A stretch of DNA of 64,000 nucleotides from Ruminococcus flavefaciens (GTDB taxonomy: Bacteria; Bacillota; Clostridia; Oscillospirales; Ruminococcaceae). The stretch spans positions 553,198 to 617,197 of the forward strand of contig NZ_FPIP01000001.1 in NCBI RefSeq assembly GCF_900119075.1. The letters are read 5' to 3'. A program made the position numbers and the translations under genes. A model generated the notes under the pieces. That model worked only from the letters and a program-made list of their open reading frames with translations, searched no databases and was not told the origin of the DNA. Below, in pieces: positions 43,670 through 52,643 of this stretch. Positions within the stretch are counted from its first letter, which is position 1. Every line of letters begins with the position of its first letter.

Positions 43670-44650
43670 TTGGAATTCAAGGTCAATTGCGGCATATGGG
43701 GAGCAATGTTCGGTGTTCCCAGTATCGTTGCCGATAATTTTCTAAAGCTGGCTACAGGCGGACAGATAAAAGTCCTGCTGTATCTGCTGAGATATTCTGG
43801 AAAAATGTGTTCCACAGAAGATATTTCCGCCAATACAGGAGTTTCGCCAGAAGAAGCCGAGGAAGCTGTTCTTTTCTGGCAGCAGGCAAATGTTCTCAGT
43901 CCGCAGACAAGCGGCGTACCTGCTCCTGTCCCCTCTTTAATGGAACAGCCTGCTCAGAGCGTCGAACCTACCGCACCTGCTGTTCAGAAAACAGCAGAAC
44001 CTGCTCCCGACCATAAAACAAATCTCAGCGGTCAGGAGATAGCTGCTATTATGGCTGACTCTCAGGATATCAGAGAGCTGTTCAAGATAACAGAAAGCAT
44101 TCTCGGAGGTCTGAAAAACAGCCAGATGAACTCTATTATCTGGATGTACGACCACTTAGGACTGAAAAAAGAGGTAATAATCACTCTCATATCTTACTGT
44201 GCTTCTATTGAAAAGACCAATACTGCCTATGTTGAAAAAATAGCCTCTGTATGGGCTGAAAACGATATAAACACTATGGCTGCGGCACAGGACGAGATAC
44301 AGCGCATGAGCGCTTCAAGAGACTACATTTCGGGTATAATGCGTGCATTTGAAATGACGCGCCGTCCCACAACTAAGCAGGCTGAGCTTATACAGCAGTG
44401 GAAAAATGCAGGTTTTTCCGTCGAGCTCATACGCTATGCCTATGAAAAGACCATTGAGCGCATAGATAAGCTGAATTTCGATTACATAAACAAGATTCTC
44501 CTTTCATGGAGAGACAACGGCTTTGCTACCGTTAAGGACGTTCAGAACGCTGAAAACGACTACAAAAAGAAAAAGAATTCATCACCGAGCGGTAATAATT
44601 CCACAGATATCGAGGAATATAAATCCGTTATCAATAAATTTCTTTATTAA
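43670..44650 (+). CDS. DnaD-type replication initiation protein (TTG start)
   Basis: A 326-residue protein with an N-terminal winged-helix domain (KLATGGQIKVLLYLLRYSGK, about residues 24-70), a Pro/Ala-rich linker (about 80-120), and two C-terminal DnaD/DnaB_2 domains (LFKITESILGGLKNSQMN; then IQQWKNAGFSVELIRYAYEK with YINKILLSWRDNGF). These proteins help load the replicative helicase. TTG 43670 is the start since GGAGGTG (43657-43663) is 6 nt away and the longer frame crosses the promoter. It is followed by the DnaI/DnaC-like gene, the usual partner. Confidence 0.88.
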   Translation: MEFKVNCGIWGAMFGVPSIVADNFLKLATGGQIKVLLYLLRYSGKMCSTEDISANTGVSPEEAEEAVLFWQQANVLSPQTSGVPAPVPSLMEQPAQSVEPTAPAVQKTAEPAPDHKTNLSGQEIAAIMADSQDIRELFKITESILGGLKNSQMNSIIWMYDHLGLKKEVIITLISYCASIEKTNTAYVEKIASVWAENDINTMAAAQDEIQRMSASRDYISGIMRAFEMTRRPTTKQAELIQQWKNAGFSVELIRYAYEKTIERIDKLNFDYINKILLSWRDNGFATVKDVQNAENDYKKKKNSSPSGNNSTDIEEYKSVINKFLY

Positions 44651-44662
44651 GGAGAAGCATAA

Positions 44663-45622
44663 ATGGACAGCGAAATTTTCGATAAGGCGCAGGCTATCCT
44701 CACTAACCGCCGCAAGAGGGCTGAAAGCGAGAATGAAGCGCGTATCGATGAGATAAATAAAAAAATTCCGCAGATTAGAGAGATTAACGACGTTCTTTTC
44801 AATACAGGAAAACAGCTTATCTCTATTATCTCAAACGGAAAAGGACAGGATATATCCGAAAAGGTCGAACAGCTCAGGCAGTACAACCTCGGCGCTCAGG
44901 CTATGTCAAGAAAGATACTTGCTGAGCATGGCTACCCCGAGGATTATCTCGATATGCACTACACATGCCCTGTATGCTGTGACCGCGGCTATAACGGCAG
45001 CAAATACTGTGAGTGCTTCAAGACACTGTGCGGAAAACTTGCTGCGGACGAGCTCAACAAGAGTTCTCAGCTAAAGCTGTCGGATTTTGAAAGCTTCGAC
45101 CTTATATACTACTCAGGGGAAAACTACATGACAATGAAGAATATCCTTGAGTTTACAAAGCAATACGCAGAAACTTTCAATAATCAGTCAAAAAGCATAC
45201 TGATGTTCGGCGAAACAGGTCTGGGAAAAACCCATCTTTCACTTGCTATCGCAAATGTTGTACTGAAAAAAGGCTACAGCGTCATTTATGACTCGGCTAT
45301 AAATATTCTCAGAAGTATCGAAAAGGAACACTTCAACCGCGAATACAACTCGGAAATGATCGACCTCGTAATGAACACCGACCTGCTTATTCTCGATGAT
45401 CTGGGAACGGAATATGTAACCCCTTTCTACACCGCTACTATATACAACATAATCAACACCCGTCTTAACTGCGGCAAACCTTCTATCATCAGCACAAACC
45501 TCGACCTTGAAGGCATTGCCCAAAGGTATGACAAGCGTGTAATGTCAAGAATAGTCTCCATGTACACCTGCCTTGAATTCAGAGGCAAGGACGTAAGACT
45601 TCAAAAACGAAACAATGCATAA
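44663..45622 (+). CDS. DnaI/DnaC-type helicase loader
   Basis: A 319-residue AAA+ protein. The N-terminal half has coiled coil and a zinc site (CPVCCDRGYNGSKYCEC, about residues 100-116), as in DnaI. Walker A is GETGLGKTH, Walker B LLILDDLG, and STNLDLEGIAQRYDKRVMSRI carries sensor 1 and the arginine finger. It escorts DnaB-type helicase to DNA. It is 12 nt after the DnaD gene behind AAGGAGAAG and is the last gene before a terminator. Confidence 0.9.
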   Translation: MDSEIFDKAQAILTNRRKRAESENEARIDEINKKIPQIREINDVLFNTGKQLISIISNGKGQDISEKVEQLRQYNLGAQAMSRKILAEHGYPEDYLDMHYTCPVCCDRGYNGSKYCECFKTLCGKLAADELNKSSQLKLSDFESFDLIYYSGENYMTMKNILEFTKQYAETFNNQSKSILMFGETGLGKTHLSLAIANVVLKKGYSVIYDSAINILRSIEKEHFNREYNSEMIDLVMNTDLLILDDLGTEYVTPFYTATIYNIINTRLNCGKPSIISTNLDLEGIAQRYDKRVMSRIVSMYTCLEFRGKDVRLQKRNNA

Positions 45623-45623
45623 A

Positions 45624-45655
45624 AAAGGCTGCCTTTTCGGCAGCCTTTATCATTT
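45624..45655. terminator. bidirectional terminator
   Basis: AAAGGCTGCC / GGCAGCCTTT hairpin with 5-nt loop between convergent genes, T-rich on both sides. Confidence 0.85.
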
Positions 45656-46918
45656 TTACTTGTCTTCAAGCTTGAGACTGAATGGTGTGAACTTTCTGTA
45701 CGCGGAGCTGTTCTTCTCGGAAGTATAGCCCTTGGCGATACCCTTCATCATATTCTCGAAATCTTCATAGTAACGCTCGCTGAGCAGTGACTGGATAGTA
45801 TTTTCAGTCCAGAGGTCAGCGGAGTTCATTCTGTCCTTGATATCAGCCTTGATGATGACGTATACTGTGTTCTCATCGTACTGATACTTCTCAGCCTTGT
45901 ATAAGCCGAGCTTCTCGAAAATATAATCGTTGTAATCCTCAAACGCCTTCTGTGAAGCGGCAGCCTCGGCAGAAGCGGTTGTTGTAGTTACAGCACTTAC
46001 AGCATTGGAATCAACAGTAGTTGTTGTACGCTTTGTGACCGTTACTTCGTTTGCATAAGGATCTGTTGTTGTAGTAGTTGTTGTACCTGCGGCTGTAGTA
46101 GTTGTGGTAGTAGTTGTTGTCTCGCCTGCCTCCTTAGCAGCCTTTGCAGCAGCCTCGGCAGTACGCTTTTCAACATACTCGCTGTATTCCTTTTCACACT
46201 CGTCGATCTTCTTGAGCCTTGCGCTGTTGGAGCTCTCTGCGTTTATCTCATCAACATAATCATCGATCATGTTATTGAGACGGCGCTTCTCGTCAGCACC
46301 GAATGCTTCGCCGTTATCATCGACCATAGAAACAGAAAAATACTTTACTCTTGTTGTCTTGTCCTGATAATACTGTTTGAGCTCGTCCTCTGTGCAGCCC
46401 TTTTCGGAATCAAGTCCGTAGTAATGCTTGAAAACAGCCTCACGCTTGTAGTTGTTTTCCATTATCTTAGTGAGGGAGTCTGCGCCTACGCCGTTATCAG
46501 CAAACATTGCCTGTGCGCTGTTTGAAGAAACGAATTCCTTTATCTCATTAAGCTCTTCATTTGTGAGAGCTCCGCCAATCTTTTCAAACTCTCTTTCGTT
46601 GGCAACGAAATCGATACATGACTCTGTAGCCTTGTCCTGTATCCAGTCTGTAGCGTCAAGCGTCTCAAACTGGTGGTTCTTGACCTCGTCTACAGTAGGC
46701 ATTTTGCCAAGTGTGCCGTAAAGCTCATATGACGCCTGATTGTATGCGTAAAGCTCGTTATAGATAAATACGCCTGCGGGGACATCATATCCGTCAACGG
46801 TAAGCGCTGTCTGTGTACCCTTTCCAAAAGTGATAGCCTCGGGTGCGCCACATGAAGTTGAAGCCGCAGCAAGCGCAAATGCAGCAGCTGCTGCCGCAAA
46901 CTTATTAAACTTATTCAT
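45656..46918 (-). CDS. foldase-like lipoprotein with Thr-rich linker
   Basis: A 420-residue lipoprotein. The signal peptide ends in the lipobox ASTSC (C23). Residues about 35-250 resemble the SurA/PrsA N-terminal chaperone fold (ALTVDGYDVPAGVFIYNELYAY, then helices). Residues about 265-320 are a Thr-rich, low-complexity linker (runs of TTTTTTTTT). A helical C-terminal part follows. I do not see a parvulin rotamase core, so this is probably a foldase without isomerase activity; alternatives are a surface anchor. It has its own promoter. Confidence 0.72.
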   Translation of the reverse strand: MNKFNKFAAAAAAFALAAASTSCGAPEAITFGKGTQTALTVDGYDVPAGVFIYNELYAYNQASYELYGTLGKMPTVDEVKNHQFETLDATDWIQDKATESCIDFVANEREFEKIGGALTNEELNEIKEFVSSNSAQAMFADNGVGADSLTKIMENNYKREAVFKHYYGLDSEKGCTEDELKQYYQDKTTRVKYFSVSMVDDNGEAFGADEKRRLNNMIDDYVDEINAESSNSARLKKIDECEKEYSEYVEKRTAEAAAKAAKEAGETTTTTTTTTAAGTTTTTTTDPYANEVTVTKRTTTTVDSNAVSAVTTTTASAEAAASQKAFEDYNDYIFEKLGLYKAEKYQYDENTVYVIIKADIKDRMNSADLWTENTIQSLLSERYYEDFENMMKGIAKGYTSEKNSSAYRKFTPFSLKLEDK

Positions 46919-46962
46919 CTGTATATTCCTCCGATATAATTGTAGATTCCAGATACTGTTTA

Positions 46963-46991
46963 ATTATACAACATTTTTTTCGGTTTGTCCA
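46963..46991 (-). promoter_or_regulatory. promoter of the foldase-like lipoprotein gene
   Basis: On the minus strand TGGACA (46986-46991), 17-nt spacer, TATAAT (46963-46968). Confidence 0.65.
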
Positions 46992-47073
46992 TAGTAAAAC
47001 GAAAATTTTTTCCGTTTTATCACCAAATCTACTTATTAAATAAATTACATTAATTAAAATTCGCGTTATTTCC

Positions 47074-47102
47074 TTGACTTAATTACAGATAAATGTTACA
47101 AT
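47074..47102 (+). promoter_or_regulatory. promoter of the thyX operon
   Basis: TTGACT (47074-47079), 17-nt spacer, TACAAT (47097-47102). Confidence 0.7.
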
Positions 47103-47139
47103 AGATGTATATGCTTTATTATAAAGGAAGGTGTCTGTA

Positions 47140-47916
47140 TTGAACGTCAAACTCTTATCACATACTCCTGACGCTGAAAAGCTTATCGCTACAGCTGCAA
47201 AGCTCTGCTATTCAAGCAGCGATATCGAATCTCTCCGTGACGGACTTACCGAGGAGAAGATCGAAAGCTTTCTGGATATGCTCGTTTCTATCGGTCACGA
47301 AAGCGTTATGGAGCACGTAAGCTTCACTTTCGGTATCGAGGGAATATCAAGAGCTTGTTCACATCAGCTTGTAAGGCACCGTATAGCTTCCTACTCTCAG
47401 AAAAGCCAGCGCTATGTAAACGAGAACGGCTTTGAGTTCATCACTCCCCCTGCTATTGAGGAAATACCAGAAGCTAAGGCAGAGTACGACAGAGTTATCG
47501 CCGAGATAACCGAAAGCTATGAAAAGCTTGCCAATATCCTTACAGAAAAGCATACCGCGGAATTCATGACTCAGGGCATGGACGAAAAAACAGCCCGTTC
47601 AAAGGCTTCAAAAATGGCTAACGAGGACGCACGTTTTCTTCTTCCTAATGCCTGTGAGACAAAAATAGTCGTTACCATGAATGTCCGCTCACTGTTCAAC
47701 TTCTTCCGTCACCGCTGCTGCAACCGCGCACAGTGGGAGATAAGAGCTGTGGCAAACGAAATGCTCCGTCAGTGCATGGAGGTCGCTCCCCATATCTTCT
47801 CTCATGCAGGTCCTTCCTGTGTGGCTGAGGGAAAATGTCCTGAGGGCAAGATGACCTGCGGAAAAATAAACGAAGTAAAGGATTACTTCGCTGCAATGAA
47901 GAGAAATGATAAGTAA
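47140..47916 (+). CDS. thyX: FAD-dependent thymidylate synthase ThyX
   Basis: A 258-residue flavoenzyme that methylates dUMP using methylene-THF and NADPH. The ThyX motif RHRxxSxxxxSxR is seen as RHRIASYSQKSQR. ESVMEHVSFTF (FAD/substrate site) and FFRHRCCNRAQWEIR (C-terminal signature) are present. TTG 47140 is chosen because GGAAGGTG is correctly placed; GTG 47131 would overlap the ribosome site. It begins a dense plus-strand run and lies near the folate gene for 5-formyl-THF cyclo-ligase. Confidence 0.93.
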   Translation: MNVKLLSHTPDAEKLIATAAKLCYSSSDIESLRDGLTEEKIESFLDMLVSIGHESVMEHVSFTFGIEGISRACSHQLVRHRIASYSQKSQRYVNENGFEFITPPAIEEIPEAKAEYDRVIAEITESYEKLANILTEKHTAEFMTQGMDEKTARSKASKMANEDARFLLPNACETKIVVTMNVRSLFNFFRHRCCNRAQWEIRAVANEMLRQCMEVAPHIFSHAGPSCVAEGKCPEGKMTCGKINEVKDYFAAMKRNDK

Positions 47917-48807
47917 ATGTTCGAATTCAGAGTTATTGATATAACTGATAAGGAGCGCATAACAAAAGCGCTCAGCAAATCGCAGTTTATGGGCTGCGAG
48001 TACAGCTTTGCCAATAATATGGCGTGGCGGCGGCTTGCTGATTCACAGATAGCCTTTTACAAGGATTTCTACATCTGCTGTTCTTTTACTACCGAGGACG
48101 GTATACCGCGGTTCTTTCTTCCATCGGGCGAGGGCAGCTATATTGAAGTCATGGGCGCTATGAAAGAGTACGCCTATTCTCTGGGTAAACCTCTGAGAGT
48201 TGCAGGTGTTACTGAAACTTCACTTGAAATGCTGAACGAGCTGTTTCCCGATAGTTTTACCGTGGATACAGACGATGGTGACTGGGACTACATCTACAAT
48301 TCAGCCGACCTTATTGAGCTTTCTGGCAGAAAATATCACAGCAAGCGCAATCATCTGGCAAGATTCAATGAGCTCGGCGCTGAATTTTCACTGATGACTG
48401 AAAAAGACTTCGATGACTGCATAACATTCAGTGCAGTTGAGTACAATAACAAGACGGATATTTCAGACCGCTCCTTTATTGCCGAGCAGTACGCTATAAA
48501 TACTTACTTCAATTTTTTTAATGAGCTTGGACTTACAGGCGGAGTTATCCGCATAGACGGCAAGGTAGCTGCCTTCACTATAGGCGAAAAGCTCAACAAC
48601 GAAACATTCTGCGTTCACATCGAAAAGGCAGATACCCAATACAGCGGAATATATGTCGGTATCAACAACAGCTTCGCAAAAGCTGCCGCTGCCGACTATA
48701 AATATATCAACAGAGAGGAAGATTTAGGGCTTGAGGGGCTTCGCAGGTCGAAGCAGTCCTATCACCCTGCATTTCTCCTCAAAAAATATACTGTTACATT
48801 TAAATGA
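47917..48807 (+). CDS. DUF2156 (LPG synthase C-terminal-like) acetyltransferase-fold protein
   Basis: A 296-residue protein with the two-GNAT fold of DUF2156. Motifs: SFANNMAWR near the start, GRKYHSKRNHLARF (about residues 143-156), GGVIRIDGKVAAFTIGE, and INREEDLGLEGLRRSKQSYHP (about 269-289). The relatives transfer an amino acid from aminoacyl-tRNA to phosphatidylglycerol, but here the membrane part is missing, so the acceptor is uncertain. The ATG follows thyX's TAA with no gap. Confidence 0.85.
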   Translation: MFEFRVIDITDKERITKALSKSQFMGCEYSFANNMAWRRLADSQIAFYKDFYICCSFTTEDGIPRFFLPSGEGSYIEVMGAMKEYAYSLGKPLRVAGVTETSLEMLNELFPDSFTVDTDDGDWDYIYNSADLIELSGRKYHSKRNHLARFNELGAEFSLMTEKDFDDCITFSAVEYNNKTDISDRSFIAEQYAINTYFNFFNELGLTGGVIRIDGKVAAFTIGEKLNNETFCVHIEKADTQYSGIYVGINNSFAKAAAADYKYINREEDLGLEGLRRSKQSYHPAFLLKKYTVTFK

Positions 48808-48820
48808 AAGGAAACAGATC

Positions 48821-49363
48821 ATGATCTACGTTTTTCTCGCAGACGGTTTTGAAGAGACCGAAGCAATCGCACCCATTGATCTTCTCAGACGCGCAGGCAA
48901 GCAGGTAGTTACCGTTGGCGTCGGCGACAACATCATCACAGGCTCACACGGTATCCCTGTTGTCACAGATACCATTGCTCAGGAAGCCAAGCTTTCCGAC
49001 GAGCTTGAAATGATAGTTCTCCCCGGCGGTATGCCGGGTACTCTCAATCTTGAAAAGTCAGAGTACGTTCAGGCTGCTATCGACTACTGCGCAGCTAATA
49101 ATAAATACATCGGCGCTATCTGCGCTGCTCCGTCTATTCTCGGACACAAGGGACTTCTCCGCGGCAAGACAGCCGTTTGCTACGAGGGCTTCGAGACTCA
49201 GCTTGACGGCGCAAACATCGGAAACGGCGGCGTTGCCGAGGACGGCATTTTCATCACTGCAAGAGGTGCAGGAGTAGCCGTTGATTTCGGTCTGAAGCTT
49301 GTGGAAAAAGTTCATTCAAAGGAAGAAAGCCGACGACAGCGTAATGCTATCTTATGTGATTGA
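48821..49363 (+). CDS. DJ-1/PfpI family protein
   Basis: A 180-residue protein of the DJ-1/ThiJ group. GFEETEAIAPIDLLRRAG supplies the conserved Glu, VLPGGMPG the turn, and GAICAAPSIL the nucleophilic cysteine in the elbow. Members act as glyoxalase, chaperone or redox sensor; the specific role is unknown. ATG 48821 follows AAAGGAAA. It lies between the DUF2156 gene and 5-formyl-THF cyclo-ligase. Confidence 0.9.
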   Translation: MIYVFLADGFEETEAIAPIDLLRRAGKQVVTVGVGDNIITGSHGIPVVTDTIAQEAKLSDELEMIVLPGGMPGTLNLEKSEYVQAAIDYCAANNKYIGAICAAPSILGHKGLLRGKTAVCYEGFETQLDGANIGNGGVAEDGIFITARGAGVAVDFGLKLVEKVHSKEESRRQRNAILCD

Positions 49364-49364
49364 T

Positions 49365-49925
49365 ATGGATAATAAAAAAGAACTGCGAAAAGAATTCTCA
49401 CATCTCCGCGCGGAGATACGCGACAAGGTCTCAAAGGATATGGATATCACCGAAAGACTTCTTGAGGAAGAAAAGATACTGGAGGCTGACAATATCCTTC
49501 TTTATGCTTCCTTTGGCTCGGAAGTCGATACATATCTGCTCATTGACAAGCTCATAGAAATGGGCAAGAACGTTGCTCTGCCAATATGCTGCGGCGAGCG
49601 TTCGATGACCTTCCACATCATCGGCTCTGTAGCCGACCTGCATGAGGGTATGTACCGTATCTCAGAGCCCGACAGCGCTCTCCCCCAGCCTGTTATAACC
49701 GATAAGACCGTATGCATAATCCCAGGTCTGGCGTTTACGGAAGAGGGCGGACGTCTCGGCTACGGCGGCGGATACTACGATAAATTCATACAGGAAAACC
49801 ACGATATGACGACTATAGCTCTCGCTTATGAGGAGCTTATCGTCGATCAGCTGCCCCTTATGCAGCACGACCTCAGAGTCGATATAATAGTTACAGAAGA
49901 AAGGACGGTGCTCTGCAATGGCTGA
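49365..49925 (+). CDS. 5-formyltetrahydrofolate cyclo-ligase
   Basis: A 186-residue enzyme that turns 5-formyl-THF into methenyl-THF at the cost of ATP. The basic N-terminal KKELRKEF, the LYASFGSEVDT region and the ATP-binding GRLGYGGGYYDKF are typical. ATG 49365 lies 1 nt after the DJ-1 stop with no strong SD, suggesting translational coupling. Its end overlaps mltG by 8 nt. Confidence 0.93.
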   Translation: MDNKKELRKEFSHLRAEIRDKVSKDMDITERLLEEEKILEADNILLYASFGSEVDTYLLIDKLIEMGKNVALPICCGERSMTFHIIGSVADLHEGMYRISEPDSALPQPVITDKTVCIIPGLAFTEEGGRLGYGGGYYDKFIQENHDMTTIALAYEELIVDQLPLMQHDLRVDIIVTEERTVLCNG

Positions 49926-51399
49926 TAACAACAATGATGTTATCAATGATATCCTTAATCAGCTTGACAATGCCAAAAAGCAGGAGGCAGAGATAAACCA
50001 AATACCAGAAAAAACAGAAGAAAAGGCTGAGGCTGTCGGAAACTCAGAGGAGCCTGTTCGTGAAGAAGCTCCTGCTCCTGCGCCTGCTCCAAGACCTGTT
50101 CACAGACAGTTTGAAAGACGTCCTCGTCCAGGTGCCGAGGGCGGACATGAGGGCGCTGCCGCTCCCCCGCCTGCGAGAGCTCCAAGACCTCATATAAACG
50201 AGTCCGAGCACGTTCGCAACAGTGCGGCTGTAAAGCGCAATGCAGCTCATCACAAGAAAAAGAAGAAAAGGAGAAGAAGCAGACTACCGGGTGTTCTGAT
50301 ATTGACTGTATTTATCTTCGCCGTTTCTATCTGTCTATCTCTTGTTATAATAGCATTCGGCAAAGATATGTTCGGCATCGGCAAGGACGACACTACAAAA
50401 ATGATAATCGTCCCTGAAAACACCAACACGGAGCAGATATCACAGCAGCTTTACGAGGAGGGTATCATTAACTCGCCCAAGTGCTTCCAGCTTTTCTCTA
50501 AATTCAGAAAAACTCCCGATGTGTACCTCCCCGGAGAGCACTTCGTAAGTCCCAATATGGCTTACGAGACTATCATAGATACGCTCACCAATGAGGCTGA
50601 GGAGGAGAAAAAAGAAGCTGTAAATGTTACATTCCGTGAAGCAATTACTCTTTACGAAGCAGCTGACCTCCTCGAGCAGCAGGGCGTATGCAAGGCAAGC
50701 GACTTCATGTTCTACTTCAATGCAGGCGGCTACGGCAACAGATTCGAGGACAAGCTCAACAAGAATACAAGCACTCTCAGATTCGCTGATACACGTATGG
50801 AAGGCTACCTCTTCCCTGATACCTACACATTCACAAAGGATATGGATCCTGAGCAGGTATGCCAGAAAATATACTACAACTTCGACCAGAAGCTCACAGA
50901 CGAGCGTATCAAGAAAATGGAGAATCTCCACCTTTCACTGGATCAGCTTGTTACTTTCGCTTCAATCGTTCAGGCGGAGGCTCCGAATCGTGAGGACATG
51001 AATCACGTTGCAAGCGTATTCTGGAACCGTCTTGAACATGAGGACGCTGAAACAGTAGGTATGCTCCAGTCAGATCCTACCAAGAACTACGCAAACTACA
51101 CTATCAAGCCTCATATGACTGTACTCAACAACGATATCGTCAAGGCTTACGATACCTATCAGTCAAAGGGACTTCCTCCGGGAGCTATCTGCAACCCCGG
51201 TATCGACGCTATTGACGCTGTTCTTGAAAAAATGCCGTCCGAGGATTACTATTTCATCGCTAATATCTATACTCAGAAGACTTACTTCTCCAAGACCAAT
51301 GACGAGCATGAGCAGAAGAAGGCTATGGTAAAGGCTGACGAGGCTCAGTACGAAGCAGAACAAGCACAGAAGGAAGCGGAGGCTGCTGCTAATGAATAA
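49918..51399 (+). CDS. mltG: endolytic murein transglycosylase MltG
   Basis: A 493-residue membrane enzyme that cleaves nascent glycan strands. Residues 1-115 are cytoplasmic, charged and Pro/Ala-rich (APAPAPRPV, then KKKKKRRRS). A membrane helix covers about 124-148. The LysM-like domain (VPENTNTEQISQQLYEEG) and the YceG catalytic domain follow, with FASIVQAEAPNRED giving the catalytic Glu and SVFWNRL the adjacent motif. The tail (after 470) is coiled coil. The long cytoplasmic part is unusual compared with E. coli MltG. It overlaps the U32 gene by 8 nt. Confidence 0.92.
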   Translation: MADNNNDVINDILNQLDNAKKQEAEINQIPEKTEEKAEAVGNSEEPVREEAPAPAPAPRPVHRQFERRPRPGAEGGHEGAAAPPPARAPRPHINESEHVRNSAAVKRNAAHHKKKKKRRRSRLPGVLILTVFIFAVSICLSLVIIAFGKDMFGIGKDDTTKMIIVPENTNTEQISQQLYEEGIINSPKCFQLFSKFRKTPDVYLPGEHFVSPNMAYETIIDTLTNEAEEEKKEAVNVTFREAITLYEAADLLEQQGVCKASDFMFYFNAGGYGNRFEDKLNKNTSTLRFADTRMEGYLFPDTYTFTKDMDPEQVCQKIYYNFDQKLTDERIKKMENLHLSLDQLVTFASIVQAEAPNREDMNHVASVFWNRLEHEDAETVGMLQSDPTKNYANYTIKPHMTVLNNDIVKAYDTYQSKGLPPGAICNPGIDAIDAVLEKMPSEDYYFIANIYTQKTYFSKTNDEHEQKKAMVKADEAQYEAEQAQKEAEAAANE

Positions 51400-52609
51400 G
51401 CTTGAAGTTCTTGCTCCGGCAGGCGATGAGGAACGCTTCACTGCTGCTGTGGATTACGGTGCTGACGCTGTATATCTCGGCAGAAAGCAGTTCGGTATGC
51501 GTTCTTCGCCCATGAATTTCGATTTCGAGCAGCTTTGCAAAGCTGTTCAGACTGCTCACGACAGAGGTGTAAAGGTGTATCTCACCTGCAACACCCTGCC
51601 GCGAAACAATGAGATACCTGATTTCGAGCAGTTCGTGAAGGAAGCTGTTGAAGCCAAGGTAGACGCCCTTATAGTTGCTGATATCGGACTTCTCATGCTG
51701 ATAAAGAAATACGCTCCCGATATGGAGATACACATCTCAACTCAGACAGGTATCGTGAATTACGTTACTGCACGAGAACTCTACAATATGGGCGCTAAGC
51801 GCGTTGTTCTCGCAAGAGAGCTATCTCTGGACGAAATTGCCGAGATAAGAGCAAAAACAAGCCCCGACCTTGATATCGAGACCTTTGTTCACGGAGCTAT
51901 GTGTGTTTCGTTCTCGGGAAGATGTCTTCTTTCACAGTACCTCGTAAACCGTGACGCAAACCGCGGTGAATGCGCTCAGCCATGCCGCTGGGGCTATCAT
52001 CTTGTAGAAGAAAAGCGCCCCAACGAGTTCTTCCCTGTTTTCGAGGACGAAAAGGGCACATATATCCTTAACTCCAAGGATATGTGCATGATAGAACACA
52101 TCGACAAACTGGCAAAGGCAGGCGTTATGAGCCTGAAAATAGAGGGACGCGCAAAGTCCGCTTACTATGTTACAGTCGTCACAAATGCCTACAGAATGGC
52201 TGTTGACCACTATTACAAGAACCCTGATAACTTTGTACTCCCCGACTGGATAAGGGACGAGGTTTACAAAGTAAGCCACAGAAAATACTGCAACGGCTTT
52301 TTCTTCGGTACTCCCGAGGAGTCACAGTATTATGAAAACAGCGGATATATTCGCAATTATGATGTTGTGGCAGTTGTTGAGAGCTGCGAAAACGGCACTG
52401 TATACTGCACACAGCGAAACAAGTTCTTTGCAGGCGATACCGTGGAGCTTCTTGCACCGTCACAAAAGCCTGTGGCAATGGTACTGAATAATCTGTATGA
52501 CGAAAACGGCGAGGAAATTGAGACTGCAAATCATGCAATGATGAAGTTCTCTTTCAAGTCCGACCTGATTTTCCCAAAAGGTACTGTCATCAGAAAAGAA
52601 ACTACATAA
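51392..52609 (+). CDS. U32-family protein (TrhP/RlhA-like)
   Basis: A 405-residue protein of peptidase family U32, now known mostly as tRNA or rRNA hydroxylation enzymes that use prephenate-derived chemistry. Signature: ETFVHGAMCVSFSGRCLLSQY with NRGECAQPCRW, cysteines that bind an iron-sulfur cluster. The N-terminal LEVLAPAGDEERFTAAVDYG is typical, and a C-terminal beta domain (VVAVVESCENGTVYC) completes the U32 form. A tRNA-modification role is inferred. It overlaps mltG by 8 nt and ends the plus-strand run. Confidence 0.88.
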   Translation: MNKLEVLAPAGDEERFTAAVDYGADAVYLGRKQFGMRSSPMNFDFEQLCKAVQTAHDRGVKVYLTCNTLPRNNEIPDFEQFVKEAVEAKVDALIVADIGLLMLIKKYAPDMEIHISTQTGIVNYVTARELYNMGAKRVVLARELSLDEIAEIRAKTSPDLDIETFVHGAMCVSFSGRCLLSQYLVNRDANRGECAQPCRWGYHLVEEKRPNEFFPVFEDEKGTYILNSKDMCMIEHIDKLAKAGVMSLKIEGRAKSAYYVTVVTNAYRMAVDHYYKNPDNFVLPDWIRDEVYKVSHRKYCNGFFFGTPEESQYYENSGYIRNYDVVAVVESCENGTVYCTQRNKFFAGDTVELLAPSQKPVAMVLNNLYDENGEEIETANHAMMKFSFKSDLIFPKGTVIRKETT

Positions 52610-52613
52610 AATT

Positions 52614-52643
52614 AAGGCTGATACTTTCGTATCAGCCTTTTTC
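52614..52643. terminator. bidirectional terminator
   Basis: Perfect 11-bp stem AAGGCTGATAC / GTATCAGCCTT with 4-nt loop, T-run on the plus strand, between the U32 gene and the ExbD-like operon. Confidence 0.85.

Noticed and set aside
46010..46140. Short-period repeats resembling a CRISPR or microsatellite
   Set aside because: They are ACA/ACT/GTT-type codon runs of a Thr-rich linker inside a real gene; spacing is not that of CRISPR.
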